Positions 29,959 to 39,663 are shown, counted from the stretch's first letter. The stretch is 64,000 nucleotides of DNA from Actinobaculum sp. 313 (GCF_003073475.1 NZ_CP029033.1:1736001-1800000); one strand, 5' to 3'. Numbers and translations: made by a program. The notes: generated by a model from the letters alone, not told the origin.

Positions 29959-30678
29959 ATGACCACACCACCGCCCAACAACGACCCTCACATAGCCGGC
30001 CCAACTCAAGCTAATACAACTGCGACGGCTGGTCGGGATCGCTCGCGCGGCTGGGCCTGGGCGCTCATTGGCGCTGTAGTGGTCGTGGCTGTCGTGGTTG
30101 CCGGGATTGTCATCGCGGGACGGAACACGCCCAGCACACAACCAACCGCCACGCCGATACCGGTGGTCTCCTCCTCGCAGGCAACAGCACCCGTACCAAC
30201 GACCACGGCCAGTACAACGGAGCCAACCACGCCAGTGGCGTCTGCTTCTCCGACCGTCACCGGGCCGACCCAGGTCGGTGGGTGGACGGTGGAGATCCTG
30301 GAATACTCACCTAATGTGAACGACATCCTCGCCGCCGCCGACCACCCCGTCACCATCGAGGGACACAAATGGGTCGGCGTCAAACTCCGCATCACCAACA
30401 ACGACCCCGACAAAGCATCAGCATACACAGACCTCGGCCGCCATATCGTGGGCACATCGAAAGGTAAATACTACGAACACTACATGACCGTTGGAGGGTA
30501 CAAGGGCGATGAATACCTTGTGAAAGTGTCACGACTCTACCAGGGCGAAACCGGTGAGGGCTGGCTGTACTACCAAGTCCCCGGAGACTTCACACCCACC
30601 GGCATGGTCTTCGAAGACTACCGCATCGACCCCGACGACCCACCCGAAACCTTCATCCTCATACCCACCACTGGCTGA
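29959..30678 (+). CDS. Single-pass membrane-anchored extracellular protein, DUF4352-like
   Basis: 239 residues: a short cytoplasmic N-terminus, one transmembrane helix (WAWALIGAVVVVAVVVAGIV, about residues 33-52), and a 50-residue Thr/Ser/Pro-rich spacer. A beta-rich domain follows (WTVEILEYSPNVND, HKWVGVKLRITNNDPDKAS). The pattern of a linker followed by a beta domain resembles DUF4352 telokin-like proteins, by inspection only. It is divergent from the repeat-tail gene and upstream of the WXG100 pair. Confidence 0.65.
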   Translation: MTTPPPNNDPHIAGPTQANTTATAGRDRSRGWAWALIGAVVVVAVVVAGIVIAGRNTPSTQPTATPIPVVSSSQATAPVPTTTASTTEPTTPVASASPTVTGPTQVGGWTVEILEYSPNVNDILAAADHPVTIEGHKWVGVKLRITNNDPDKASAYTDLGRHIVGTSKGKYYEHYMTVGGYKGDEYLVKVSRLYQGETGEGWLYYQVPGDFTPTGMVFEDYRIDPDDPPETFILIPTTG

Positions 30679-31436
30679 GCGTCACGGCATCCCACGCCCG
30701 GTACTTTGTGGGCAGACCTCGGCCCATGGACTAATGGGCTTATGCCACGCTTGGCATGATGACCAACCCTCCCACGGCCACTTTTCAGATGCTACCCCCA
30801 GACCCGGATGCGGGCCCCATCCAGCATCCAAAACCACGCGCAACAAAGACACGCCCCCACCATGACCAGACCACCACCCAACGGCACGTTCACAACCTCC
30901 CCGACAACTACACCCAGGCGGCGTCGCTCAAGTCAAAGCCGCCTCACCCGCCAACGGACAACGTGAAATACGTCACGTCCAGTCAGTGTGAGGGCATCCC
31001 TCCGACCAACAATCGGACCTCCAGAAGCCGCGTAGAGACAGCGCCTTAACAAGGCGGACATTGCTGCCGCCCGCCCCCGCCACCGCACCCACCGACACGA
31101 TCGATAAGGCCGTATTTATGCTGGTAAACGCGACATCGCACATCATCTGATCGTGTTGCCCAGCGCACCACGAGGCCCGCAAGCAGCGGCGCTCATGACC
31201 CTATAGGAAGGCGTGTCAACGCCGTGCCGTGCGGGGTGGTTAGCATGGGGTGGTGTGTGTTGTCAATGGGTATTGATACCCGTTGGGTTGGCTAGCGGGC
31301 CGGGCCGGGGCCTGGTTAGGGTGAGGAACACGTGACAGAACTCCCGCTCACCTCCGGGCCCGAGCAGGATGTCACAGCAACACAACATACTGGCAAAGCA
31401 CGACACCAATGGATTATGTGAAGGAGTGTGTGGCCG
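30679..31436. other. 758-bp non-coding stretch before the WXG100 genes
   Basis: I see no convincing gene. A Pro/Thr-rich 97-codon plus-strand frame (30756-31049) lacks a ribosome site and any recognisable content. The part from 31240 on contains a G/T-rich tract, a strong dyad at 31265-31284 and a GGGCCGGGCCGGGGCC tract, so it is likely the promoter and operator region of the downstream WXG100 gene. Confidence 0.5.
31265..31284. promoter_or_regulatory. Operator-like dyad upstream of the WXG100 pair
   Basis: GGGTAT and ATACCC arms around a 2-base centre at 31268-31281, extended by AAT and GTT flanks. It lies about 150 bp before the first WXG100 start. The close-packed 20-bp symmetry suits a dimeric repressor rather than a terminator. 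The regulator is unknown. Confidence 0.4.
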
Positions 31437-31757
31437 TTGTCTATCAACACCAACCAGCTACGCGATGATGGTGCGATCCGGGAAGGAGCCCAACTCGTCG
31501 CCTCAGCCAAAGAAGAACTCACCGGAGAAATCTCCCGCCTAGAAAACGAAATCGCCGGCTGGGCCACCGCCTGGAAAGGCTCCGGCGCCGCCGCGTTCAT
31601 GAACTTCCAACAAAACTGGAACACGCGGGTCAATAAACTCTACGCCGTGCTCGACGAGTTCTCCTCCAACCTCACCGGCACCGCCGCCCAAGTCGAAGAC
31701 ACCGAAGCCGACGTGTCCTCCTCCTGGGGAGAAATGCAAGGCCTCCTGGGCGGCTAA
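31437..31757 (+). CDS. WXG100 family (ESAT-6-like) protein A
   Basis: 106 residues forming a helix-turn-helix hairpin with the W-x-G turn in ATAWKGSGAAAF near residue 46. Such proteins are exported as dimers by type VII secretion systems, often with a C-terminal signal on one partner. The start is placed at TTG 31437 (SINTNQLRDDG) because AAGGAG lies 10 bases upstream. The in-frame GTG at 31428 is too close to that site. Just downstream a stable hairpin separates it from WXG100 protein B, its probable dimer partner. Confidence 0.88.
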   Translation: MSINTNQLRDDGAIREGAQLVASAKEELTGEISRLENEIAGWATAWKGSGAAAFMNFQQNWNTRVNKLYAVLDEFSSNLTGTAAQVEDTEADVSSSWGEMQGLLGG

Positions 31758-31764
31758 CCCCCAC

Positions 31765-31804
31765 CCCCGCCACCAGGTCTCATCCGGCCTGGTGTGAGGC
31801 GGGG
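31765..31804 (+). terminator. Stem-loop between the two WXG100 genes
   Basis: CCCCGCC pairs with GGCGGGG, and inside it ACCAGG pairs with CCTGGT around a 10-base loop. It begins 7 bases after the WXG100 A stop, with no T-tract. It most likely acts as an attenuator or 3'-end stabiliser setting the A:B ratio rather than a full terminator. Confidence 0.5.
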
Positions 31805-31929
31805 TCGGACTATACGAAACCAAACCACATACCACCGTGCCCCTGTCACCGGTTCCATTCCCACCGTCGTGGAGAGAGAGCCCGGCACAGATTCTCGGCA
31901 CGAGTCGACCAAGGGAAGAAAACGAACCC

Positions 31930-32211
31930 ATGATTCAAGTCAATTTTGAGGGACTACAGTCCGGCTCTTCGGGCATGTCCAGCTCGTACTCGCGTATCGA
32001 TGACATCCTGAACAACCTCGAGTCCAAACTCAACGGTATCCGGGAACGCTGGGACGGCCATGCCCAAGCCGCCTACTCCGAAGCCCAAGCCCAATGGGAC
32101 AAACTCGCCCAAGAACTCAACGAACTCCTCCGCGCCGCCTCACAACGCGTAGCCACATCCGGCCAAAACTACCTCCAAACCGACCAAAGCGCAGCCAACC
32201 GCTTCCGCTAA
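31930..32211 (+). CDS. WXG100 family (CFP-10/ESAT-6-like) protein B
   Basis: 93 residues, the classic length. The helical hairpin has its turn at RERWDGHAQAAYSEAQAQW (W-D-G near residues 41-43), followed by a second amphipathic helix and a polar C-terminus (YLQTDQSAANRFR). The ATG at 31930 has AAGGGAAG upstream. It follows WXG100 A by 172 bp and is followed within 10 bp by a strong hairpin, so the pair forms a compact unit. No secretion ATPase gene is in the window. Confidence 0.92.
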   Translation: MIQVNFEGLQSGSSGMSSSYSRIDDILNNLESKLNGIRERWDGHAQAAYSEAQAQWDKLAQELNELLRAASQRVATSGQNYLQTDQSAANRFR

Positions 32212-32220
32212 ACACCCCCA

Positions 32221-32248
32221 TGTGTGGCCCCACCCCCGGGGCCACACA
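32221..32248 (+). terminator. Strong hairpin after WXG100 B
   Basis: TGTGTGGCCCC pairs perfectly with GGGGCCACACA (11 bp) around a 6-base loop, 9 bases after the stop codon. The following sequence is C/A-rich without T-run. It probably ends or stabilises the WXG100 transcript. Confidence 0.6.
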
Positions 32249-32429
32249 CCACCCCACAACCACACACAGACACCCCAACACAAGCGACAATCAACACCAA
32301 CCCACCCCAACAACCCACCACAACGCAAGAGCCCGAACTACCACCTCTCGCACCAGAAGAGAGCTGTGGGCGTCGGGTTTTCCGCCCTGTCGGATTCCCT
32401 GCCACCTCACGCGTGAGAAGAGAGCCCCT

Positions 32430-32852
32430 ATGACTGATATTGTTCTTATCCCTGAACAAATCAACGCCACTATGACGAAACTGGACGAGCTCATCGAGGA
32501 GTACACACAGGTACGTTCCTCCTATGAAGAGGCACAAACCGCGCAATGGGCAATGCCAATGCTTGAAACCTATCCGCCTAATTTCGGTGACAGCAACGGC
32601 GACATCGGCAGCGGTATCAGTGACACTGAGCAAGGGCTACGCGAAGTTCTGGACAATCTTCACCAGGCAGTCGAGGAGTTGTATGACGCTGACGATAACG
32701 CCAGTTCCGCCCTCATCGAGGCCGCCACAGCCCTCAATCTCGATCCAGATGTACTCGGCCAGTACTTGCGCGATTGCGCAAACAATGTGGACGCAACCTT
32801 CCAAACCGGATCCCATATCGAATTGCCGGACTTCCCCCAACAAGAACCATAG
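32430..32852 (+). CDS. Small acidic helical protein of the T7SS island
   Basis: 140 residues, acidic and mainly helical (PEQINATMTKLDELIEEYTQ, then a second helix pair from ISDTEQGLREVLDNLHQAVE). A GlyAsn-rich loop lies between them (PNFGDSNGDIGSGIS). There is no signal peptide and no W-x-G. The overall two-hairpin design and position after the WXG100 pair suggest an ESX-type substrate or chaperone-like partner. The ATG at 32430 has GAAGAGAG upstream. No known family is recognised. Confidence 0.6.
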   Translation: MTDIVLIPEQINATMTKLDELIEEYTQVRSSYEEAQTAQWAMPMLETYPPNFGDSNGDIGSGISDTEQGLREVLDNLHQAVEELYDADDNASSALIEAATALNLDPDVLGQYLRDCANNVDATFQTGSHIELPDFPQQEP

Positions 32853-33014
32853 AATCTGTGCGCGCAGTAAGACGCTTCCAACGTCGGCGCACTGTGTACC
32901 TTCCACTGAGTAGAATCCGTGTGCCCGGTGAGACGATTTCCTTCCCGCCTCGAGTTCCTTTCCGCCTCGAGCCTCGGCAGGCTGGAACCGAGAATCTGTG
33001 CGCGCAGTAGGACG
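32851..33014. repeat. Three-copy direct repeat after the acidic protein gene
   Basis: AGAATCTGTGCGCGCAGTA begins at 32851 and again at 32991, with a diverged copy (AGAATCCGTGTGCCCGGTG) at 32912. Each copy is followed by a GACG-type end. Spacing is 61 and 79 bp. The last copy leads into a GACGG/CCGTC hairpin just before the next gene. Function unknown. Confidence 0.6.
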
Positions 33015-33046
33015 GTGGGCCGTCATCCCATGGCATGATATGAACC

Positions 33047-34039
33047 ATGACTGCCCGGAAGAAAACCGTCCAAGCCCAACCCGAAGGCAACACGCCACCT
33101 GATGACGAAGGCAGAGTGGCCAGGCCGCGCCATGACGTTGGCGCAATTCTCCGTTTTCTTGGTGGCGTACTGTTGGCGGTGGCAGTGTTCGCAGGAATCA
33201 TGGTGGCGATAGGTGTGCGGCTGGATCAGGACCCACAGCCCACGCCTCCCTCCAGCGCGGAAAAGGCGAGGGAAAGTCTCGTCGAGCAGGCGCTGCGTAC
33301 CGGTAACGCCGCCCAACAACTCGCCACTGCAAATCCCGACATTCCCATTTACCAGGAGATTGCCGACGCCGGCCCCATCTGGGCCGAGTCGCTGGGCGGA
33401 ACCTGGCAGCCATGGCCCTCAGGAGCACCAACCGGCCAAACCAATCCACCATTGAATACTGCAGGCACAGCGGCCAACAATTCCGAACTTCGCACCCAAC
33501 TGACGGACTTGGCGGACACAGCGCTGGCCGCCAGTTCCGACTCGGACGCGGCTGACAGGGCCACTTATCTGTCGATCTCCCTGGGAGCACGTCTACTCGC
33601 GAATCGCCTGGCAGACACCACCAACATCGATGCCCCCGGCTGCGGTGACACCGACATGACGATTGTCGCTGCCGCCACCGGAACTACCGACTCTCTCATA
33701 GCCGCAGACTCCGTCCGGCAGTGGCTGGAAATTGATGCAGCTGCTCTTCCAGCTGATGGGCGTGATTTCGAGGTGAATCGGATCGAATCAATCACCCACC
33801 TCGAAGAAGCGATGATCGTAGGCGGAACAGCGGACACTCGCGAAGCTTTCGCGGCTCGCCCCGATCTCGCGGACGGCCAGAGCTACACCTCCGTCGCCCT
33901 CGACACGCTGACGGCGCAGCTTCTACAAGCAGCGGCCAGTGCCGATGCAGCCGGTCGAGAGGCTACTGTCAACTACGCCTGCTCCTTGTACTCTAGTGAG
34001 GACGCGGCGAGCGTCGGCGCCATGCCCGGGGCAAATTGA
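33047..34039 (+). CDS. Membrane-anchored hypothetical protein upstream of proS (convergent)
   Basis: 330 residues: a 30-residue polar cytoplasmic tail, one transmembrane helix (AILRFLGGVLLAVAVFAGIMVAI), then an extracytoplasmic, Ala/Asp/Thr-rich helical domain with few landmarks. Two late cysteines (GCGDTD and NYACSLYSS) could form a disulphide. In mycobacteria an unrelated-looking ferritin-like DUF4439 gene sits at the corresponding place beside proS; I cannot confirm homology. It is encoded against proS with an 81-bp gap. Confidence 0.6.
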   Translation: MTARKKTVQAQPEGNTPPDDEGRVARPRHDVGAILRFLGGVLLAVAVFAGIMVAIGVRLDQDPQPTPPSSAEKARESLVEQALRTGNAAQQLATANPDIPIYQEIADAGPIWAESLGGTWQPWPSGAPTGQTNPPLNTAGTAANNSELRTQLTDLADTALAASSDSDAADRATYLSISLGARLLANRLADTTNIDAPGCGDTDMTIVAAATGTTDSLIAADSVRQWLEIDAAALPADGRDFEVNRIESITHLEEAMIVGGTADTREAFAARPDLADGQSYTSVALDTLTAQLLQAAASADAAGREATVNYACSLYSSEDAASVGAMPGAN

Positions 34040-34120
34040 GCGCCTGCACGCCTTCTTCAAGTCCACTTCGCTGCCGCCCACCTCGCCGCGGTCGGTCACG
34101 GTAAGTTCTACTGCGGGGAT

Positions 34121-36019
34121 CTACTCCCCCTCCTGCACTACCTCGACGAAGTGCTCCGCCGCCTCTCCGACGGGTACCTCTCGTGCAGTCCCCGCGCGGC
34201 GATCCCGGATTTCGACGACGCCGTCCTTCAGACCGCGACCAACCACGATCGCATAAGGCACACCGATGAGTTCATAGTCGGCAAACTTCACACCTGCGGA
34301 AACCCTCCTCCGGTCGTCGAAAAGAACCTCTACACCGGCGTCGTCCAGTGCGCCCGTGATCGTCGCAGCAGCATCAAACACAGCGTCGTCCTTTCCCGTG
34401 GCAATTACGTGCACGGTTGCAGGCGCGACGCTTTTCGGCCATATCAAGCCTTTCTCATCGTGGTTCGCCTCTGCCAGCGCGGCAAGCAAACGGGAAACAC
34501 CGATCCCGTAGGAGCCCATTGTGACAACACGCGACTTCCCATTCTGGTCCAAAACCGTCAGGTCCAGAGCATCTGCGTATTTGCGACCCAGCTGGAAGAT
34601 GTGGCCAATCTCGATTCCACGCGCGATCTCGAGCGGACCCGAGCCGTCAGGCGCTTCGTCGCCCGCGCGTACTTCAACCGCTTCCAGGAAACCATCGGCC
34701 TCGAAGTCACGCCCATACACAAGATGGAAAACATGTTTGTTCGCGGCATTCGCGCCGGTTATCCAGCTTGATCCGCGCGCGACGTGCGGGTCTAGTAGAT
34801 AGCGCAGCGCAGGGTGTGCCGTTCCTGCGTCCCCAGCGCGAGCACCACTTGCACTGGTTTCCCCATCCGCAACACGGGCACCACTCGTCTCTTCGCGCGG
34901 CATCGCTTGTGCCGCGCCTGCTTCCGCCCGGCGCCGCGATGACTGCGGTCCGATGACCTGGGGGCCGATATAACCGGGAACGAGTTCTGGGAACTCCTCC
35001 AAATCCTCAGCGGTTGCCATTTCCACCTCGGCGGGGGCAAGATTCGCTTCCACGCGCTTCAGGTCGACATCCCTATCGCCAGGCACTCCGATGATTAGAA
35101 GCTCACGCTCACCGTCCGGCTGAGTGACCACCACCACGACATTCTTGAGAGTGTCTGCCGCCTGCCACGGTCTGCCCTGCCGTGGGTGCAAGTCGTTAGC
35201 AACATCGACCAGTGTATCGATCGTCGGAGCATCAGGCGTCGGGAGAACGAGCGGCTCCGGTTCGTTGGAATAGTCGAGTTCCGGCAATGCTGGAGTGGTG
35301 ACCGCTTCCGCATTTGCTGCATACCCGCCGGGCGATCTGACGAAAGTGTCCTCGCCAACTTCACAAGGGAAGAGAAATTCCTCCGAACGCGATCCTCCCA
35401 TTGCACCGGAGACTGCCGAACAAATCGCATAAGGCAAGCCGAGCCTGTCAAAGACCCGCTGGTATGCATCGCGCATGAGGCTGTACGAGGACTCCAGACC
35501 GGCGTCGTCGATATCGAAGGAGTACGCATCCTTCATAACGAACTCGCGGCCTCTAATCACACCGGCGCGTGGACGGGCCTCGTCACGGTACTTCGTCTGA
35601 ATCTGGTACAGGACCAACGGTAGGTCCTTATACGACGAGTACAGATCCTTTACAAGCAGTGTGAACATCTCCTCGTGCGTGGGCGCGAGAAGCATGTCTG
35701 CTTCCTTTCGGTCCTTGAGTTTGAAAAGCGTTGGCCCATACTCGCTCCACCTGCCTGTCTCCTCGTATGGATCGCTGGGAAGCAATGCCGGGAAAAGCAC
35801 CTCCTGTGCCCCAGCCCGATTCATCTCTTCGCGTACGATCTGCTCAACATTGCGCAACACGCGTAGCCCCAACGGTAGCCAGGTGTAAATGCCGGGCGCG
35901 GCACGGCGTATGTAACCGGCTCGCACCAGCAGCTTATGGCTGGCAACTTCGGCGTCGGCGGGATCCTCCCGCAGGGTACGGAGAAAAAGAGATGATAGCT
36001 TCAGCACGGGACCAAGCAT
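34121..36019 (-). CDS. proS: Prolyl-tRNA synthetase (ProS, bacterial type with editing domain)
   Basis: Charges tRNA-Pro. Class II motifs are visible: [20 protein letters not shown] at the N-terminus, [17 protein letters not shown] (motif 1), [33 protein letters not shown] (motif 2 region, cited here in two parts) and [16 protein letters not shown] (motif 3). A YbaK-like insertion ([20 protein letters not shown] and following) is the editing domain and contains an unusual Ala/Gly/Ser-rich loop of about 45 residues. The length is about 632 residues. Start ATG 36019 or GTG 36007; the frame extends to 36262 without support. Confidence 0.96.
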   Translation of the reverse strand: MLGPVLKLSSLFLRTLREDPADAEVASHKLLVRAGYIRRAAPGIYTWLPLGLRVLRNVEQIVREEMNRAGAQEVLFPALLPSDPYEETGRWSEYGPTLFKLKDRKEADMLLAPTHEEMFTLLVKDLYSSYKDLPLVLYQIQTKYRDEARPRAGVIRGREFVMKDAYSFDIDDAGLESSYSLMRDAYQRVFDRLGLPYAICSAVSGAMGGSRSEEFLFPCEVGEDTFVRSPGGYAANAEAVTTPALPELDYSNEPEPLVLPTPDAPTIDTLVDVANDLHPRQGRPWQAADTLKNVVVVVTQPDGERELLIIGVPGDRDVDLKRVEANLAPAEVEMATAEDLEEFPELVPGYIGPQVIGPQSSRRRAEAGAAQAMPREETSGARVADGETSASGARAGDAGTAHPALRYLLDPHVARGSSWITGANAANKHVFHLVYGRDFEADGFLEAVEVRAGDEAPDGSGPLEIARGIEIGHIFQLGRKYADALDLTVLDQNGKSRVVTMGSYGIGVSRLLAALAEANHDEKGLIWPKSVAPATVHVIATGKDDAVFDAAATITGALDDAGVEVLFDDRRRVSAGVKFADYELIGVPYAIVVGRGLKDGVVEIRDRRAGTAREVPVGEAAEHFVEVVQEGE

Positions 36020-36341
36020 ACCCTGTGGTGGGCGCGGCTCCTGCGTCCATCCGCACAGGCAGCCTGTTCGTGTATCCGCAGGAATTGGCCGCGCCGAAAC
36101 TACTCTCGCCGCAATTGGCCGCACCGCAGACGAGTCCTGCCGCTGCTTAGACCCGCTGCATACTACGCTCTGAATTAGTCCCGCCGCGCAGATGCTCCTG
36201 CCTTCACACCGCCTTCCGCGCAATACATGCCTCCCGTACCAGTGCACGAGGCCATAATCCATGCCGCGAAGACGTGCCGGAGGAAAGAAATGCTCAGTAA
36301 GCCGTTGGGCTGACGCGGCCGCCGAAGCTCGCCGCCATGCG
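36020..36341. other. 322-bp gap upstream of proS, no gene seen
   Basis: Between the amidohydrolase stop and the proS start, on a strand where both genes run leftwards. It contains two imperfect GCAATTGGCCGCACCG-like repeats near 36085 and 36110 and otherwise nothing I can interpret. It probably carries the proS promoter. Confidence 0.4.
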
Positions 36342-37280
36342 TTACGCCAGTCGGGGAAACAATTCCAGTGCGGTTGTACTCAACAAGTCGTCCAAGTCCT
36401 TACCGCGCAGCAGGCCACCACCGCAGATGCGGTGCGCGTTCTCAACCACTGAATGGTCTGGAGCATACGGCGTGTCAGTGCCGAATACCAGATGCTGTGT
36501 GCCAACCATATCCACCAGCGTGCGGGCTTGCCGCGGGAAAGGAGCAGAGGAGCCGATTTCGTGGTACATGCCCTTAACCAGTTTCTCCACATTCGGACGC
36601 GATCCCACCGGCAGGAGGAAGTTGGTAAGAAGTTGAACGCGGTCGGCAGTCGCGGTGAGCGCGGATCCGTTATGCGGCAGAATCCACCGAATATCCGGAT
36701 ACCGCTCAAGGGTTCGCGACAGGATAAGGTCAACCACGGCACGCGTTGTCTCAAAGAGATATTCGATAAGAGCCGCGGGACGACCGTTTGGAATCGACTC
36801 ATAACCCGGCGGCGCCGTCGGATGAAGAAATACCACCGCACGACGACGATTCAATTCCGCCAAGAGCTCACTGAAATCTGGATGCGCCGGATAACGCCCC
36901 GCAACATTCGTGAGCAATATGATGCCGTCGGCCCACAACGCGTCCAGAGCACGCACAGCCTCCTTGACTGCCGCCTCCGGAGCGGTCATCGGCAAAGATG
37001 CCAGCAACCCAAACCGCCCGGGATACTCCGCAACCGCGCGCGCTCCTTCGTCATTGAGTCTCTGTGCCCAAGCAATTGCGTCGTCGCCAAAGCAGGGCCC
37101 CGGGCTGGATACGGAAAGCACCGCGGTATCGATACCGAGTTCGTCCATTAGCTCAAGATGCGACGCAGCGCTCCATTGCGGAACGGGAGAGCCGTCCGGC
37201 CGCGAAATGCCCGCAGCGACAAGGGCTTCGCGGTAGTCCTGCGGGACGTAGTGAGCATGAACATCGATTACACGTGTCAT
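36342..37280 (-). CDS. Amidohydrolase-family (ACMSD-like decarboxylase/hydrolase) protein
   Basis: 312 residues. The metal motif [10 protein letters not shown] opens the protein (H-x-H), LHPTAPPG carries a middle His, ILPHNGSAL another, and the late Asp lies in [14 protein letters not shown]. This set fits the amidohydrolase_2 family, whose members include aminocarboxymuconate-semialdehyde and 6-methylsalicylate-type decarboxylases. The substrate cannot be deduced. The start [10 protein letters not shown] is supported by GGGAG upstream; the longer frame to 37322 is not. It is not part of the usual proS-ispG neighbourhood, so it may be an acquired catabolic gene. Confidence 0.82.
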   Translation of the reverse strand: MTRVIDVHAHYVPQDYREALVAAGISRPDGSPVPQWSAASHLELMDELGIDTAVLSVSSPGPCFGDDAIAWAQRLNDEGARAVAEYPGRFGLLASLPMTAPEAAVKEAVRALDALWADGIILLTNVAGRYPAHPDFSELLAELNRRRAVVFLHPTAPPGYESIPNGRPAALIEYLFETTRAVVDLILSRTLERYPDIRWILPHNGSALTATADRVQLLTNFLLPVGSRPNVEKLVKGMYHEIGSSAPFPRQARTLVDMVGTQHLVFGTDTPYAPDHSVVENAHRICGGGLLRGKDLDDLLSTTALELFPRLA

Positions 37281-37489
37281 AAGCACATTCTCCCGGGCAG
37301 TCCCATATCGGTCAACCGTCACTTAGCTGCAAATGCGCCTAGGTGTATTTCCCTTGCGCCGGAAACCTTCTTTGGCCTCGTGTTACTCGCTGCGTTACGC
37401 ACATCTAGGTTGGTCCGAAAATGCCCAAGCAGGCTCAGCGTGTGCTGGGCAGATGCGGACCGCGCCCGCGCGAAGTCACCTTTTTCCGC

Positions 37490-38350
37490 TCAAAACAGTA
37501 CCGTTGCCCAGTCTCCCACGGTTCTAAAGCCCACCTTCCGGTACGCTGCCACCGCAGAGGTATTGAAGTCGTTGACGTACAACGAAACCGTGGGGGCGAA
37601 AGTAGCAAGAACCTGTTTGACGACGGCGGCCATACCCGCCGTCGCGATGCCCTGGCCTCGCAGGTCAGGCGCGGTCCAGACTCCTTGTATTTGTGCAACC
37701 CCACCAGCCAACGCGCCAACATCGGCCTTGAAAACAACCCGTGGTCCACTGCCGTCGGGCGCCTGCCCCAGTCTTATGTACGTGCGCCCGGAGCGAATCA
37801 GGCCTTGGGCGCGATGCACATACGCACTACCGAAGGTGGTGGGATCGTAGCCGACCTCCTCCGTGAACATCGCTACGGATGCGGGCAAGACGAGGTCACT
37901 CTGACCGATTCGTGCCGGTCGCACCTCGGGATCACCAGGGATCAATGGTTGGTCATCGATCACCATGGAGTATTGCCGTTCCCGGATACCCCGCGCTGGA
38001 CCCCAATACGGTTCCACCCGCTCCCACAAACCCAGAGTCTGATCTGCCGGACCGACAAACGATGAGCAGATACGCCCTCGATTCAGCACGGTCTCCGCGA
38101 GTCGGTCCAGCCCCTCGTCGCTGAAACCGAGAGGGATGAGATTGCCAGAGTCCCACGCCATGGCACTCAGCTCATTATTCGGACCATCAAAATAACCGAG
38201 GGCAGGCCACGGACCGGACCCGAACATGTCCACGTTCGACCGCGCCAAAACTGCGTTGACGGGATCAGCGTCCAGAAGGGAAACAACGGCTTCGCGGTCG
38301 CCACCGCTTAAACGCCGCAACGGACTGGGGGCTCGACCCGGCCAGCGCAT
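37490..38350 (-). CDS. GNAT acetyltransferase with N-terminal DUF4081-like domain
   Basis: 286 residues. The N-terminal half (residues 1-140) is DUF4081-like, with NVDMFGSGPWPALGYFDG. The C-terminal GNAT domain carries GVWTAPDLRGQGIATAGMAA (acetyl-CoA pyrophosphate loop) and SLYVNDFNTSAVAAYRKVGF. It is the conserved neighbour of ispG across actinobacteria (the Rv2867c position in Mycobacterium tuberculosis), 17 bp downstream of ispG here. The acyl acceptor is unknown. Confidence 0.88.
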   Translation of the reverse strand: MRWPGRAPSPLRRLSGGDREAVVSLLDADPVNAVLARSNVDMFGSGPWPALGYFDGPNNELSAMAWDSGNLIPLGFSDEGLDRLAETVLNRGRICSSFVGPADQTLGLWERVEPYWGPARGIRERQYSMVIDDQPLIPGDPEVRPARIGQSDLVLPASVAMFTEEVGYDPTTFGSAYVHRAQGLIRSGRTYIRLGQAPDGSGPRVVFKADVGALAGGVAQIQGVWTAPDLRGQGIATAGMAAVVKQVLATFAPTVSLYVNDFNTSAVAAYRKVGFRTVGDWATVLF

Positions 38351-38367
38351 CTTGACACTGCCTCCGA

Positions 38368-39534
38368 CTAGTAGGTAACGACCTGTACTCCGGAATTCTC
38401 TCCGTTCTCGTTTCCTAAGTCCATATCTTCCGCCATACGGTTGGCATGACGCAGCAAGGTTTCAACAATTTGGTCTTCCGGTACGGTCTCGACCACCTCA
38501 CCGCGGACGAATATCTTGCCCTTGCCGTTGCCCGATGCGCATCCTAGATCGGCTTCGCGGGCCTCACCGGGCCCGTTAACCACGCATCCCATGACGGCGA
38601 CACGTAACGGTGCGGTTATGTCTTTCAGGCCCGCCTCGACGCTTTCCGCCAGTGACCACACATCCACCTGCGCCCTGCCGCACGACGGGCAGGAGACGAT
38701 CTCCATTTTGCGTGGTCGGAGCCCCATGGTCTCCAGGAGCTTGGTGCCAACTTTGACTTCCTCCACCGGAGGCGCCGACAGCGAAACACGAATCGTGTCG
38801 CCGATTCCCTCTGCCAAGAGAATGCCGAATGCGGCGCAGGATTTAATCGTGCCCTGGAAAGCGGGACCGGCCTCAGTCACGCCAAGATGCAGTGGCCAGT
38901 CACCCCGTTCGGCGAGCATCCGGTAAGCCTGCACCATCGTGACGACGTCGTGGTGTTTCACCGAAATCTTGAAGTCGTGAAAGCCGCATTCCTCAAAGAG
39001 GCTTGCCTCCCACACCGCTGATTCGACGAGTGCTTCCGGCGTTGCACGCCCGTACTTCTTCAAGAGACGGGGATCCAGCGAACCGGCATTGACTCCGATG
39101 CGAAGAGAAACGTCGGCGTCGGAGGCCGCTTTGCAAATCTCCGCCACCTGATCGTCAAACTTGCGGATATTGCCGGGGTTGACACGGACCGCTCCGCAGC
39201 CCGCCTTGATGGCAGTAAAAACGTACTTTGGATTGAAGTGAATATCCGCGATCACCGGTATACGCGACTGCTTCGCAATCACCGCCAACGCGTCGGCATC
39301 CTTGTCCGTGGGGCAGGCAACCCGCACAATATCGCAACCAGCGGCTGTCAATTCAGCAATTTGCTGCAGGGTGGCGCCGATGTCGTGGGTCTTCGTCGTC
39401 GTCATCGACTGCACGGATATGGGCGCGTCACCACCCACATCAACCGACCCGACGTGGATCTTACGCGTCTTCTTCCGCACAGCTAGAACCTCGGGGTCTG
39501 TGCGCACAGATGGCATACCTAGCGAGACACTCAC
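38368..39534 (-). CDS. ispG: 4-hydroxy-3-methylbut-2-en-1-yl diphosphate synthase
   Basis: Iron-sulphur enzyme of the MEP isoprenoid pathway. The 4Fe-4S ligands are visible in [11 protein letters not shown] and [16 protein letters not shown]; the TIM-barrel part has [24 protein letters not shown] and [10 protein letters not shown]. 388 residues from GTG 39534; an ATG at 39516 ([10 protein letters not shown]) is equally possible. dxr, in the same pathway, lies about 5 kb upstream. In most actinobacteria ispG directly follows the M50 protease, but here four membrane genes intervene. Confidence 0.97.
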   Translation of the reverse strand: MSVSLGMPSVRTDPEVLAVRKKTRKIHVGSVDVGGDAPISVQSMTTTKTHDIGATLQQIAELTAAGCDIVRVACPTDKDADALAVIAKQSRIPVIADIHFNPKYVFTAIKAGCGAVRVNPGNIRKFDDQVAEICKAASDADVSLRIGVNAGSLDPRLLKKYGRATPEALVESAVWEASLFEECGFHDFKISVKHHDVVTMVQAYRMLAERGDWPLHLGVTEAGPAFQGTIKSCAAFGILLAEGIGDTIRVSLSAPPVEEVKVGTKLLETMGLRPRKMEIVSCPSCGRAQVDVWSLAESVEAGLKDITAPLRVAVMGCVVNGPGEAREADLGCASGNGKGKIFVRGEVVETVPEDQIVETLLRHANRMAEDMDLGNENGENSGVQVVTY

Positions 39535-39639
39535 GTATTCAAGTATTCCACCTCGGCGGTCCTATTGGGATGGCTGAGTCTGTGATATGCAACGACTACG
39601 CGCGACGGCCCATAAGCACGGGGCCATCGGAGGGATGAC

Positions 39640-39663
39640 ACCGCCCTGCGTCAAGCGGGCGGT
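39640..39663 (-). terminator. Terminator-like hairpin between membrane-gene array and ispG
   Basis: ACCGCCC pairs with GGGCGGT around a 10-base loop. It lies 60 bp after the stop of the last membrane gene and 105 bp before the ispG start. The T-rich side (TTTCTT) is on the plus strand, so on the minus strand it would be a hairpin without U-run. It probably limits read-through of the membrane array into ispG. Confidence 0.45.

Noticed and set aside
30756-31049. 97-residue Pro/Thr-rich plus-strand ORF
   Set aside because: No ribosome-binding site, composition follows the local C/A-rich DNA, and no domain is recognised.
22215-34039. Complete type VII secretion machine
   Set aside because: No EccB/C/D/E or mycosin-like protein is visible; only cargo-type and anchored proteins are present.
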